The notes below the pieces were generated by a model. The model was given only the letters and a program-made list of their open reading frames with translations, was not told the origin of the DNA and did no database searches. Below are positions 1 to 32,114 of a stretch of 64,000 nucleotides of DNA, piece after piece (the stretch's first letter is position 1; each line of letters begins with the position of its first letter). A program made the position numbers and the translations under genes. The DNA comes from Branchiostoma belcheri. Its lineage: Eukaryota > Chordata > Leptocardii > Amphioxiformes > Branchiostomatidae. Location: the NCBI RefSeq assembly GCF_001625305.1, contig NW_017804014.1:8277-72276 (forward strand). The letters run 5' to 3'.

Positions 1-57
1 ATAGCCCACAGCCCATACTGTTCCTAACTTAGATCACTTTTGTTAGATGGTAGTCTG

Positions 58-437
58 TAGCTACTATATTACTTATGCTCCTTACCACATATCCGCCTTT
101 ATATCTTGTACATACTGTACATGTGTTTTTAGCGTCAGACCCAGAAGTCCTAGCTACTGTATTACTTATGCTCCTTACCACATATCCGTCTTTATATATC
201 GTACATACTGTACATGTGTCTGTAGCGTCAGACCCAGAAGTCCTATCTACTGTATTACTTATGCTCCTTACCACATATCCGTCTTTATATATCGTACATA
301 CTGTACATGTGTCTGTAGCTTCAGACCCAGAAGTCCTAGCTACTGTATTACTTATGCTCCTTACCACATATCCGTCTTTATATATCGTACATACTGTACA
401 TGTGTCTGTAGCGTCAGACCCAGAAGTCCTTGCATAA
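58..437. repeat. 93-bp minisatellite, about four copies
   Basis: A 93-bp unit repeats about four times. The word CTACTGTATTACTTATGCTC recurs at 154, 247 and 340. Each unit contains the near-palindrome GTACATACTGTACATG. Because 93 is a multiple of three and the unit lacks stops in several frames, long open frames appear on both strands. They are a consequence of the period and I do not call them genes. Confidence 0.9.
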
Positions 438-1267
438 TATCCGGTAGGATGCTCTCTTTGACAAAACCTCCAGGCGACCTGTACACTATATTTGTACATC
501 AGGAGTGAGAAAACACTCTTTTCTGCCGTTGCAGCATTGGGAAAATCCTACCTCCCCCCTCCCCTTCTTCCCACTTTGGCCCCCGGGAAGAAGAGGAGTT
601 AGGGTTGGGGTAGCCGGCTGGCGGTATCTTCCTATTCACATGATTGACCGATCTCTGGCCACTGTGTTTTTGTTATCAGAGCATTCTGCACGATCTTCAC
701 TTTTTCTCATGTTATGTCCTTTCGTCTTTTCTTCATGCATTCCCGTAGTGATGGTGGTTTTTAGTTCTCAGCTTGTAATGTCGCTTATGTGATTACATAT
801 TTCTCAACATCATGACCACGTATATATATAACTGCTGTATACTGTTGACCGGATAGATAAATCCCATGGGGATTTTTCTTACGTATGTCGTCATCACAAT
901 GTCAATTCTATTCATGTCTAATACTTTACTTTTAATTCAAGTTCAAGTTCATACTCAAGTTTACGTTCAAGTCCAAGTTCAGTACGCAATTAAATGGTTG
1001 TGTTTCCGCCAAACATGAAATACGTATCCGCCTTCTACCTTGTGTTTTCCCTTGACTTATTTGACTGGGACTCGCTTAGCGTAAAACTGATTTTTGTGCC
1101 GGGACAAAAATGTACATTTTGGGTCCGAAAATAGCCAAAAAGCCTTATTTTTCCCAATTTTAAAGTGGTGTATGTCAAAAGCTTGAATGAGTTTTTGTAG
1201 ACATATATCCAAGGTATCCCCATACCAAATTTCAGGTCATTTGGTTTTAGTACCTGGGAACCAGATC
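438..1267. other. intergenic, no gene seen
   Basis: No supported coding region or RNA gene. The stretch around 935-985 is a run of short TTCAAGTTCAAGT-like words. Open frames are short and have no recognisable protein character. Confidence 0.5.
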
Positions 1268-1500
1268 TCAAAATGTATATTTTTTGCCTGAAAATGGCCA
1301 AAAAACCCAAATAAAACAATTTTTCAAAAAAATGAAAAAAAAACGCGTCGGGGTATTTGCCCACTCTACCTTCATGCCAAATTTCGTGTTATTTGGCCGG
1401 AAAATGGCAGAGATGAATCCATTTAAAGAAATGGCAGGAGAAGGAGAAGAAGGAGAAGGAGAAGAAGAAACATGAGGGAACACAATATGTCTTCACCACT
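1268..1500. repeat. dispersed repeat with purine-rich GAGAAGGAG tail
   Basis: A block running from a T/A-rich stretch through 'GGGTATTTGCCCACTCTACC' to an AGGAGAAGAAGGAG-type purine run recurs at about 5372-5550 and, inverted, at about 33395-33600. Order and wording are conserved across the three copies, so this is an interspersed repeat of unknown class. Confidence 0.6.
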
Positions 1501-2518
1501 TTGTGGTGAAGCCATAATGAGGAGTTGTACATATATACCAGCAGGGGGTTAAAATCATCTTTATTGCAATTTTGAGACAAACTTACACAAGACGAATATG
1601 TTAAAATGCCTAGGACGACCCCTTCTCTGGGTTTAATTACCCAGGGGGCGCAAGGTAAACTTATAGTTGGTGTGCGTCAGACAGTTTAAACCTCAACAAT
1701 GCTTAAAAATTCTAACAAGTATAATACAGTTAGACAATGGCATGCTAGCATATTGCACCTAAATACTTATTGCACTATTAACCGCTTGCGAACAGTCCTG
1801 AGGGAGTTTCCCAGCCCACTGTATTTCTGGCACAGTAGATCACATATGAAGTGCAGATAGCACTTTTTCCTAGCCTGTTTTTCAGGTGACGTGCTTCATG
1901 GTCTTTGTGGCTACCAGGACACAGTGATTTTAACTTGGAGGTGTTCTTGTTGCTTATGATATATGATAAAAGATATAATTAAAGATAATACTACCTAGAA
2001 AGGCCAACATTTGCTCCAAAGCGGATGGCTACACCACAGCTTACGACATGTCAGGAAAAGGAGAAACACAAGGAAAAAGAATTCTTTACATTGATAACAA
2101 TTGGATAGCTATCCCCTACACTATTGGTTAGGATTTTTAATTGCATAAGGCAAACTGCGTTTATGTCTCGCAGTCCGATGCTGGAGCAGGAAAGCTTGAC
2201 ATACATGTACAGTACACACACACTACAGGTCATGAAATAAGCATCAAGTTCTGCGGGTCGTACCGCGGCCGTGATATTCCGCGAGACGTCCCGCAATATC
2301 CCGCAGTGGAGCACTCGAGTGGGAGGGGGCGCTTCCTAACGTGCGCCCAGAAATGCCGGACAATTTTGATCGTCAAAAATAGTACAATTTGTAAATATAG
2401 CGATCTTGGATTCAGATATATTGAGACATACATTTGTAATGAACAGATTCATGTATAGTCATGTTTGTATAAGCCCCCTTCTGTTCCGCAACTCCGTGCG
2501 TCAACCTCTCCTCAGATC
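1501..2518. other. intergenic, no gene seen
   Basis: No coding signal recognised. The words around 1997-2025 (CTAGAAAGGCCAACATTTGC) recur near 2785 and, inverted, near 34140, so part of this is interspersed repeat. A CCCGC-rich patch at 2255-2310 resembles the 22-bp minisatellite at 5891. Confidence 0.4.
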
Positions 2519-2778
2519 ATTCTTTATTTATATAGGTTCGCTTTTGAACCTCCTTAATGCATGATGTAACGTAACTATCAACCCGGCTAGCAGAAGCCGC
2601 CGTCTCCTTTGATATAACAGCTCCGCCCTGTCCAATCTTTGAAAACCCTCATGCAAGCCCTCGACCCTCACTTTAGGAAAATTTGCCACCGTCTTGCGAT
2701 GTTCTCAGCAACAACAAACGAACGCCTGTATCTGTACACTCGACAATTTTGGTGATTCTTCGGAAATCGATTACAGAA
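2519..2778. repeat. interspersed repeat, copy 1
   Basis: This segment and 4532-4768 are clearly the same repeat. Both run from GGTTCGCTTTTGAACC through ATGTAACGTAACTATCAA and GGCTAGCAGAAGCCGCCG to ATTTTGGTGATTCTTC. The element class is not recognised. Confidence 0.75.
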
Positions 2779-3572
2779 CCTAGACTAGAAAGGCCAACAT
2801 TTGCTTCGGAGCAAATGTAGGAATTTCACTCCATACCCTTCCCCAAACAAAAATGAGAGATTCTAAATAAATCATACTGCAATTATACAAGGACAAGCTG
2901 TTTGAATCTCGACAGGTATTTACAAAACTGGCACTTGGCAATTGTCTCCCCTTTTTTTTACAAAGATACAACGACACGCACTTTAAATCTCGACAGCTTT
3001 ACTTTACACTTTTGACGAGATTGTAACTACTACTAACGGAAGCAAAATTTTCACGGCCTGAGAAAAATGGACATGTTCACGGAACTATATATTCACGGTG
3101 GTGACAGTTGCAGGAAAAAGAAAGTCCAGGAATTATTTCCTAACTGTAATGATAACTTCACAATACAGAGGTGACAGTGAAAACCGTGAACATTGACCCC
3201 CCGCTTGCGTTGCGGTACAGTGAAAAAAAATCGGGAATTACAGCAATTTATTTTATTTATTTATTAATCTTGAGGGTCGCCCCTTCAGTTGATAAACAAC
3301 TGATTTCCAAGGGGGCCCTGGCTCCACATCCAACAGATGAATCAACAAAACGTTACAATTGTACAACATAAAACACAAAATCGAACATAGGAGTAATACT
3401 TAATCTTAACAATTCAAAATACGTTGAGCAATATCAACTCAAAATCAGAATTACAGAGCCTGTCACATACGTAAATCAAATAAATAGAACAAAACAAACA
3501 ACAAAATCAATCCGTTTGCAAAATAAAATACTAGCTATACATGTAGGTCATTGCTTGTTTTGGTCAGAGGGG

Positions 3573-4015
3573 TCAGAGGTCAGATTTTAAGGCTTGTTTG
3601 AATGAATTCAGAGTGGTTTCTAATTTTGTCGCTGGTTTGAGGGAGTTATAGATGGAAACCGCTCTGAAAGCAAACGTTCGTTGGCCTGTTCGAGATGTGT
3701 ATTTTGGTCTGTGTAGCTGTTGAGCCTGTCTGGTATTATAACTGTGGATTTGACTGTTATAGGTAAAAGTGTTGAGTAGATAGCTAGGTGCTAAACCATG
3801 TAAACATTTGTAAACCATAATGCATAAGTGCTGAGTTCTCCGATCCTGCAGATACCCCCATTGTAGTGTTTGATGCAGTTCTTCGACGTTTATATAATAG
3901 CTCTGGGGTCTCGCCTGAGTATGATCCTGGCAGCCCTGTTCTGAAGAATCTGTAGTCGTCGTTTGAGTGTTGAGCTGCTGTTGTCCCAGATGATATCACA
4001 GTATTCCAGCAATCA
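3573..4015 (-). pseudogene. non-LTR retrotransposon tail (RT C-terminal region), degenerate
   Basis: On the minus strand an open stretch of about 81 codons reads YKCLHGLAPSYL followed by a region with YNTRQAQQLHRPK and FAFRAVSIYNSLKP. This is the usual C-terminal end of LINE reverse transcriptases. The upstream part, about 3820-4015, continues the same similarity in another frame (a segment resembling LQILQNRAARIIL), so the copy is frameshifted. No reverse transcriptase catalytic box remains. It is a 5'-truncated dead LINE. Confidence 0.7.
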
Positions 4016-4367
4016 ATTTACTGAGTATGTTTGCTTAGTTTCCAGATGTTTTGTACTTGTAGTTTTTAAATGAACGAAAACCGATGCGCGCACAGATGTT
4101 ACTTTTGTGACAACATCAAAGTGATTTTGGTTTGTATGTTGAAAAAATACAAAAGACTAACATTCGAAGTTATTGAAATTCTTGAGTAAGAACAACCAGT
4201 TTTGGAATGTTAAAAGCAAAGCAATGGATATTAAAACGAAAATGTTAAAATTAAATGTTGAAATTGTTAAAATGTAAAATGGTTAAAATGGCTAAAATTG
4301 TTGAAATTGTTAAAAATGTTAAAATTGTTAAAAATTTTAAAAAGGGTAATTAAAAATATCCGGTGTA

Positions 4368-4433
4368 CCGGGGTTCGTACTCGCAATGTCTGGACTTGCA
4401 GCCCTGCGCGTTACCAACCGAGCTATCTGGACG
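4368..4433 (-). repeat. tRNA-derived SINE head
   Basis: On the minus strand the sequence has an A-box-like TAGCTCGGTTGGTAACGCG and a B-box-like part ending in CGAACCCCGG. The arms do not all pair cleanly and it lies in repeat-rich DNA, so I call it a tRNA-derived SINE or tRNA relic, not a working tRNA gene. Confidence 0.5.
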
Positions 4434-4531
4434 CGTTTCCATTACTCTCTGCATTGTATGTCATATAAAGTGAACAACATGGCGGTAACGATCGCTTCAA
4501 GTACTAGTAAGGGACTTTCTAGGAGATTTCC

Positions 4532-4768
4532 TTCTTTATCAGGTTCGCTTTTGAACCACCGGTACCTTGATGTAACGTAACTATCAATCCGGCTAGCAGA
4601 AGCCGCCGGCTCCCTGTCCAATCTTTGAAAACTGTCGGGCATGCAAGCCCTCAACGCTCGCTTTAGGAAAATTTGCCAGGAAGCCGTCTTGCGATGTTCT
4701 CAGCAACAACAAATGAACGCCTGTACACTCTACAATTTTGGTGATTCTTCAGAAATCGATAACAGAAT
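4532..4768. repeat. interspersed repeat, copy 2
   Basis: Second copy of the repeat at 2519-2778, same order of words with small indels. Confidence 0.75.
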
Positions 4769-4777
4769 ATATAATAC

Positions 4778-4945
4778 TAGTCGGTGAAGATTGTGGAAAA
4801 TTGTTGATACCGTGGCGCGCGCGCGTGCGCCGACGATACACATTACGTACCGTTGTTTACAGTACTCGCGGGGCGCAGGTCATTGACCTCCCGCTTGCGT
4901 TGTTCCAACAGAGAAGAGCAAAATATCTGCCAGTTTTTGCGTCAG
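4778..4945. repeat. interspersed repeat pair (other copy 5579-5760)
   Basis: The sequence from AGTCGGTGAAGATTGTGGAA through CGGGGCGCAGGTCATTGACC to CAGAGAAGAGCAAAAT recurs at 5579-5760 in the same orientation. Open frames here are shared by both copies but have no recognised protein content. Confidence 0.7.
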
Positions 4946-5077
4946 ATTTTCAGTGTTTGTTAAAATCATATACAGGCATCCATGCAGCTATAATTCTTCC
5001 AACTAGTTCGTAGTTAGGTGAAATGTTTATAGGAATCACACGAATCGGTATCCAATATCAGAGTATCAAATAGTAAT

Positions 5078-5142
5078 GGCCCACGGCCGAGACCGCTTGG
5101 ACCAGCCGATGGCCCACGGCCGAGACCGCGTTGACCAGCCGC
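5078..5142. repeat. two tandem copies of a ~32-bp GC-rich unit
   Basis: The unit starting GGCCCACGGCCGAGACCG is present twice in tandem, with small differences. Confidence 0.7.
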
Positions 5143-5578
5143 GCTGGTAATCCCCCTATTGTACGTGAAAATGGTAGTAAATGAATTAATTAGCCAACAG
5201 CCAATCAACAGCCACATCTGCAAACATGACCACACCTGCTTGTATGCCCATATTTGGGCCTTCCCCCGAATTCCTTTCTTATTACGTCACGCGCGTACGC
5301 CCCCACAGTACTTTCCTATGGGGACCACTAAAAAGCAAATAAAACGATTGTAAAAGCTTGTATCAAAAAAATTTAAAAAACGCCTAAGGGTATTTACCCA
5401 CTCTACCTCTATACGAAATTACAGGTAATTTCGCCCAAAAATGAAGGAGTTGAATCAATTTAAAGAAGTGGCAGGAGAAGAAGAAGGAGGAGAAGGAGAA
5501 GAAACATCAGAAAAAGCAGTATTTCACTCCATACTGAAGTATGGAGTGAAATAATAATACTAGTTGTAGATTATACAT

Positions 5579-5760
5579 GTAGTCGGTGAAGATTGTGGAA
5601 AATTGTTGCTACCGTGGCGCGCACGCGCTGACCATACACATTACGTGTTAACCGTGTTTGTAACTTTGTTTACTCGCGGGGCGCAGGTCATTGACCTCCC
5701 GCTTGCGTTCCAACGGAGAAGAGCAAAATGTCTGGCAGTTTTAGCGTCATGTCATGTAAA
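5579..5760. repeat. interspersed repeat pair (other copy 4778-4945)
   Basis: Second copy of the repeat described at 4778-4945, with several indels. Confidence 0.7.
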
Positions 5761-5887
5761 TCTCAGAATAAAAAGACTGCTCATTAACGGCCGAAATCTC
5801 GCGAAAGATTTCTTACCCAAAAGAAGTTTCGCAATGGCGTTTCCCATTACCAGTGATTAGTTCTGCGAAAGTTCTGTTAAATTCTGC

Positions 5888-6042
5888 ACTCTCCCGCAGA
5901 ACGTACCGCACTCTCCCGCAGAACGTACCGCACTCTCCCGCAGAACGTACCGCACTCTCCCGCAGGACGTCCCGCACTCTCCCGCAGGACGTCCCGCACT
6001 CTCCCGCAAGACGTCCCGCATCCTCCCGCAGAACGTACCGCG
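5888..6042. repeat. 22-bp minisatellite, about seven copies
   Basis: The unit CTCCCGCAGAACGTACCGCA plus two bases recurs every 22 bp (5891, 5913 and on), with GGACGTCC variants in the middle copies. There are no unique spacers, so it is not a CRISPR array. Confidence 0.85.
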
Positions 6043-6049
6043 AAATTGA

Positions 6050-6235
6050 TACGTGTCATGGCCTGTGCTTTACCTACCAAAACACTTGAGTTCATGCTGG
6101 AATGGCTTTGTGCAGGTGTTAATTGAGTGAACCCAATCAGATCAAAACAGCCAATCATCAAGAAGAATAGAGGAAACCTGCATGCCTATTGGTTGCTTGC
6201 TCTGCATGCCCTTCTGATGAGTCATACCCAAATAC
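6050..6235. repeat. interspersed repeat related to 33640-33960
   Basis: Words such as CTACCAAAACACTTGA, CAGCCAATCA and CTGCATGCCTATTGGTT reappear inverted at 33640-33960. Element class unknown. Confidence 0.5.
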
Positions 6236-7489
6236 GGTAACGCACTGCTATTACATTTCCCTCTGAAGTATCGTTGGAAAATGTAACGTTATAATAGATA
6301 ATATTCACAAATCTGGTCAATTTGTTGAGAAGCACAAGAGTGTACATTTTGTAATCAATAAGCGGAAAGGATCTGACGCAGAAAGGGCGTGTGTCGGGGG
6401 TTTGGTTCAACAGCTTGAGAATTCAATAGACACGGGAATTGGTCATTAATTCCAAGCAGCGGTATTTTCGACCAAATTTTCTTAGTATACCAAGTACTGA
6501 CGTAGACTCACTTGAAATGTACCTGTTTGTTTCACCGTCAGACCCCCGTTGCCATGGCAACGGCCCGCTATGACCGCCGACTATGCTTAACTATGGGACT
6601 TAGTAGGGAAGTGCCACCGGCACGAAGCCGCGTTCACCCCCCCCCCCCCTTTTGCCGTAAACAAGCCTTACACTAAGTAAAAATCACTCTAAATGTTAGA
6701 GTAGGCACAAATGATCATTGTTAACAAGAAAAAGAGGGCCAGAATACAATGTAGTACATTTTATCGGATAATGGGACCACTAAGTAAATGGCCCCTCGTA
6801 CGGGCCTTGGACGGGCCCTAGCCCTGTGGCAGGTGCCGAAGTGCAAAGTTGGCAATATATCAGCAACCGTTTGGAGTTGTGAACTAAAATTTGGCCAAGT
6901 TTCGCATCTTGTCTAGTTTTGTCGACTGACCGAAAGAAAATCCAAGGTCAAGTTGGTTCAAGGTAGCAGAACACAGTATTAATGGGCGACCCCCGCGGTC
7001 TGTGACGCGGGTATAGAAAGTAGTGCAGCGAATATTCTTGAAGGCTGGGTAGAAAGCCTTATAAGAGCGTCAGCCAGATGTAAATTGTGCTGTGTGGTGT
7101 AGGAATGTATCGGGTTTGAGACTGTATGATTTGAAGGTTTTGCAGTTCGTGTATAAATGCGCCGTATTGCGCAACTGGCTTTCCGGGTGAGTCGGCTGCA
7201 GTTCAGGTCACGTCCGTAGAGGGCGATTTCAAAGTGTACGTTACGAGCAGATACGCCGACAGGATTTTTTTGTTTCTAGATATTTCGTAGTTTGTACCTT
7301 CTTCTGAAACATATTCGATTTTCGTATTTGTGAAGTGCACCCTGCTATAATTTTTACCGCGTCGAAGTGAGTCATCTTGGGGTCCTAACTATAGAAATCC
7401 CCATAGGGCGAAAACTGTGTTCTGCTACCTTCAAGAGTCCTTCAATCATCCTCCCAAGACAGGGGTTCTTCCTTACGACCACCATAATT
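6236..7489. other. intergenic, no gene seen
   Basis: No coding region or RNA gene supported. There is a poly-C run near 6638-6650. Confidence 0.4.
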
Positions 7490-7530
7490 ATTACCTTCGC
7501 CAAGAAGGTTATGTTTTCGTTGGCGTTCGT

Positions 7531-7579
<49 letters not shown>

Positions 7580-8399
7580 CACGATAACTCAAGAAGGCTA
7601 AGATGGATTGTCTTGATACTTGGTAGGTAGGTAGGTCTTCATGAGACGTGGAACTGATTAGATTTTGGGCCCCCTAGCGGCTTGTTATGGTACTGCAGCT
7701 GAACTTCCGGTTTTGATATCTCGTGATCTAGACATGCTAGGGTGACGAAATTTGAATGGAAGGTAGCTCTTGTGCTGGAGAACGAGTGACGTGAGTTTGG
7801 GCCCCCTAGCGCCTTGCTCTGGAACTGCAGGGGCATTAGTTGAAAAATGTTCAAAGGCGGATAACTCAAGAACCGATTGATGGATCGCCGTGATCTTTGG
7901 CATGTAAGTAGCTGAAGTGATGATTGACATAATGATGTTACAATTATGCAAATATTAATGTAATTTGCATAATTAATGAGGAAATTCTATAAATCATCTG
8001 CATTCCATGATAGGACTATTCAAGCTTGTGACATATGTAATTCAGAACGGCAGAAATACAGACAGATATCGATTATGCAAATGAAGACTTCATTTGCATA
8101 ATTAACGAGAAAACGTTATAATTACACAGTGGTAATGTCTGGAATTTCATACTTGGGATATTTTAAAGTTATGTGAAGGTGAACATAATTAAACATAACT
8201 TATTCAAATAAGGACCTCATTTGCATAATTTATGAGGACATGCTACGATGGCATGCATTGATAAGATAAGACTGTCTTCTGGTGTAGAATATGATCAACA
8301 GATATAATTGATGCAATATAGGATCCTATTTGCACAATCAGGGGGATTCATCTATAATTTCTTAGTCATAAAGGCTAACATCATTTGGCGAAGGTATGA
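7490..8399. mobile_element. MITE-like element with TACCTTCGCCAA ends and an internal GT microsatellite
   Basis: The element begins TACCTTCGCCAAGAAGGTTA and ends TTTGGCGAAGGTA, giving matching inverted ends. Inside are a (GT)n tract (about 7529-7577) and several ATTTGCATAATTAATGAG-type AT-rich words. The same element, inverted, is at about 38300-38950, and a left end with a much longer (TG)n is at about 36940-37150. It has no coding capacity, so it is non-autonomous. Confidence 0.75.
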
Positions 8400-8644
8400 G
8401 ATCGTGGAACTCTAGTTGGGATTTGTAAAGTGCACAATGCAGCTCTATGGCAAAATGTGAGTACCGTCGTTGAAACTAAAGGTATGCACACGGTCGGTTA
8501 CCAATTTGGATGTAATTGTAGTTGTTGAATGATGGAAGATTTCTCAAATTTCAAACCTCGTGGTGTTTGTCTCCAACTCTGGGCATGCGTTTTGACCTTT
8601 AACCCCACTGCTGCCATCCCTCTGCACCACTCTGCACCACATGC

Positions 8645-29012
<20,368 letters not shown>

Positions 29013-29560
29013 GATTACTGGAACAGCTGCAGTCATGTTCATGTACCTCACAAATGGACAGGACAAAATGTGGGAGGGTGACTTAGAGTACCACTAGAAT
29101 CTGCGTGTAGGTTTCTCTGGGAAACAGAATTATGTCTTGTCTTAAAGTCTACCAGTAGTACAACTTATTTTGTTACTAATTGTTACGGGTGTATCGACAA
29201 AATCTCTACATTGTTAAGTGTTTTATGCCTAAATCATACTAGTAATCTGTCCTGTCATTGAGAAAGTTTTGTTGCCTTAAGTATTTCGTTGCCACAAGGT
29301 TGAAACATCTCATACTGTTTTGCAAATGGCAATTTCAGTTCACCAACATTGTGCTTTACTGTAACATCGCCCCATACCTGAATGGAATTTTGCTGTTCAA
29401 TATCACAGTTGCTAGAATCAGCACATATTTTGACTTGGATGTACAAATGATTGCCATTCTTATGTGTGGTATATGGCTAGAGGTCGATAATGGAATTCTG
29501 GTGAAAACTCATGATAGAATATTAGAAGAAGAATTTAGTTAAGTCCCTGTAACACATTCA

Positions 29561-30050
29561 TAAGGCCACACCAATTTAATTTGTTGGTTAACAGATTTTC
29601 CTAGAAAAATAATGGAGCGGGCGGGCGAAAAAAAAAAAACAACAGACCTAGGCATCCTATTATGGCCCAAAATGGTATGATAGGAGCCATGAAGTCAACA
29701 CACCAGGCTGGTCCAAAATTTAAACAATGAATTTTGAACTTTTAATGATACCATTGCATTGAAAGATGGAATAACTGTAACAACTAGGATGAAAAGGACT
29801 GTTTTCAGCTGTTCAGGGCAAAATATGAGCATTTTGCAGTTGATTCTGAATGTTTATTTTTATTTGCAAATCAGAAAAAAATGAAGCGGGCAAATCCGTT
29901 AACCAAGAAATTAAATTTCTTCTATTGTACCATTTTGGGCCATAATAGGATGCCTAGGCCTGTTCTTATTTCTATTTCTTTTTTGCCCACCCGCTCCATT
30001 ATTTTTCTAGAAAAATCCGTTAACCAAGAAATTAAATTGGTGTGGCCTTA
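29561..30050. mobile_element. MITE family 1, compound copy
   Basis: About one and a third copies: starts AAGGCCACACCAATTTAATT, has an internal junction near 29910 (AAGAAATTAAATTTCTTCTA) and a second right part ending ATTGGTGTGGCCTTAG. If the poly(A) signal at 30388 is used, it lies within the ALDH7A1 3' UTR. Confidence 0.78.
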
Positions 30051-30387
30051 GGGCAACATGGCCGAACACCAGCCGACCTTGCTACTGACCTACTCCTAAC
30101 CATGTTTGCGGGAGTTTGGCCACTCTTCGGGAGGCCATCATTGACTGTGTGACAGGAGCTTTACTGATATTGAACCAGTCAAGATCTTACAATAGTGAAG
30201 AGACAGTGATTTTCAATTTGAGAATAATTTCAACTTGAGAATAATTTAGTGACAAGATAATAAGCTGAGGTGTCTCCCAAGGACGACCCATCACTAGACC
30301 TTCGTACAGGTACATCTGTAACTGGAGATTATCTCCAAAAGTAAGGGCAAAAATATTACTTTTGGCTGGGGTGATGTTAAGTTAGAA

Positions 30388-30393
30388 AATAAA
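30388..30393 (+). terminator. candidate ALDH7A1 poly(A) signal
   Basis: AATAAA followed about 20 bp later by a GT/T-rich stretch (TTTTGTGTGTTCTTTCC). It would give a 3' UTR of about 1.4 kb. No transcript evidence is available here. Confidence 0.5.
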
Positions 30394-30399
30394 GTATGT

Positions 30400-31194
30400 T
30401 CCATAGACTTTTGTGTGTTCTTTCCTTTTTGAACTGTTGGTTCTGTATAGAATGTGTACTCTCCAAGCAGAGGTTGTGGGGGAATGGATTGTTAGCTTTT
30501 TATAGACATGTATGGCTGTTTTTTGTTTTTAATCCCACCTTCTCTGGCTAATGGATATTGCCTGGCCAATTTGGTACTGTCTTTTTGCCACCGAAAGGGA
30601 TCTGCTTGGAGATTAAACAAGTGCTTTTAAAAAAGCAGGCGTTTGCTGGTGTGGTATTTTTGCACAACAAAATTGTATGCAGCAAATGTGCTTTTTCTTT
30701 GAAGTGATGATATGACCTTTGATTGAAATCTAGCTCCCCTACATACACATATACATTTTGTGTGTTAGTATGAAGGGATTTTTACTATTGGCATGTAGGT
30801 AGTTTAGTTTAGATTTTATTTTAATAAAATACACATTTTCCACAATGGTTTCAATACAATTCACTCAAGTACACACAAAATCACTTACACTTGGAATAAA
30901 CAGTTCCTGGCAAATTCTGACAACATAGAAATACTTTCATTGAATAAAAGGAATGGAGACCGTATTACTACTGGTGAATTTTATGACTACAGACTGCCCT
31001 GGGTGCTGAACTGGCTATTTAGCTGAAACGCTAATATATTACAAGGACGGTATTCTCCTTTCTGGAGCTCTAAAATAAGGTGCATCATACTCCTCGCCTC
31101 CTACGTCTACCTCGTTTGCAAAATCGCGGACCACTGTCGACTCCGCGGCGGACACCAAGTTCTCAAACTCCTACGTACTACTAGTAAGTAAAAA
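30400..31194. other. intergenic, no gene seen
   Basis: No coding signal recognised. A second AATAAA-like word lies at about 30950. Confidence 0.4.
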
Positions 31195-31204
31195 TTCCCA
31201 TTAC

Positions 31205-32110
31205 TGGCATCAGGGCGATAATTTTGTTCCGTGTGCTCCCCACAACGTCGGTACTTTCTGGAGAATCCTCGCCGAGGGAAGGATAAATTTCCCTAAAATT
31301 AATGCTATCAAGGTCCCCAAGCACGTATTTTTTAGCGTAAATCCGGACATTTCGCGGTAGAGCAAAAGTACCGAAGTAACGGGTTCCTTTCTCAGCACTC
31401 GGTATACAGAGGTGAGGCGGCTTCCGTCCTAGATCTCCAGTGCCGAAGGTACGTCAACACTTGGTGCCCAGTGTCGGCGGCTTCAGCACTGGAAACTCCA
31501 AATCGGCAAATCAAACGTTGTCTTTAGAAAGTACCGAGATGCCGCCTTTGAACTCTAACACTTAAATTTTCGAGATCGTACTGCAAGGCTCAGATCCTCA
31601 CATTTTCACAGACATAGACTTGGCCTACGATACTGTACTGTACGCCGCGCGGCCGACGTAAGCACCAGAGGCCCAGTGCCGAAATGATTTGAGAACTCGG
31701 ATTCCAGCACCAAGAGTTACCGAGCACTGGAACGATCCAGTGAGGAACCCGTTACTTAGGGACTTCGGCACTTGCTATCCAGTGGTGAACGGCCTCCGAG
31801 CACTGGTACCGAGTGCCGAGTGGAATTCAGCACTGGCTATCCAGTGGTGAACGGCCTCCGAGCTCTGGCAAACGAGTGCTGAGTGGAAGTTAGCACTGGA
31901 AAACGAGTGCTGAGTCAAGATTCAGCTCTGGACTTCCAGTCCTGACGGTGTTTCTGCACTAGGATTCCAGTGCGGAGCTTTCTTCCGCACAGGGCCCCGA
32001 GTGTCGACGCCACTTTCCCCGTGAGTTCCGCACTGGGCGGCCAGTGAGGAACCCGTTACTTCGGTACCCTTGCCATTTCGCGACTAAAATCAGAACTTTA
32101 TCGCCGAAAA
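31205..32110. mobile_element. foldback-type element rich in CACTGG/CCAGTG words
   Basis: GTACCGAAGTAACGGGTTCC near 31368 recurs as its reverse complement GGAACCCGTTACTTCGGTAC near 32047, with GGAACCCGTTACTT again near 31743. GGGCGATAATTTTG near the left end partly mirrors CAGAACTTTATCGCC at the right. Between 31430 and 32050 the words GCACTGG, CCAGTG and GAGTGC recur roughly every 20-40 bp in both orientations. Non-coding. Confidence 0.55.
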
Positions 32111-32114
32111 GACA

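Noticed and set aside
29-508. Long open frames on both strands over the first 500 bp
   Set aside because: They arise from a 93-bp repeat unit (a multiple of three) without stops. No protein family is recognisable and both strands are equally open.
4368-4433. Functional tRNA gene
   Set aside because: A and B boxes are visible but the cloverleaf does not close cleanly and the context is repeat-rich. Same judgement for 12404, 27846 and 38039.
5888-6042. CRISPR-like regularly spaced repeat
   Set aside because: Direct tandem repeat with no unique spacers, in an animal genome.
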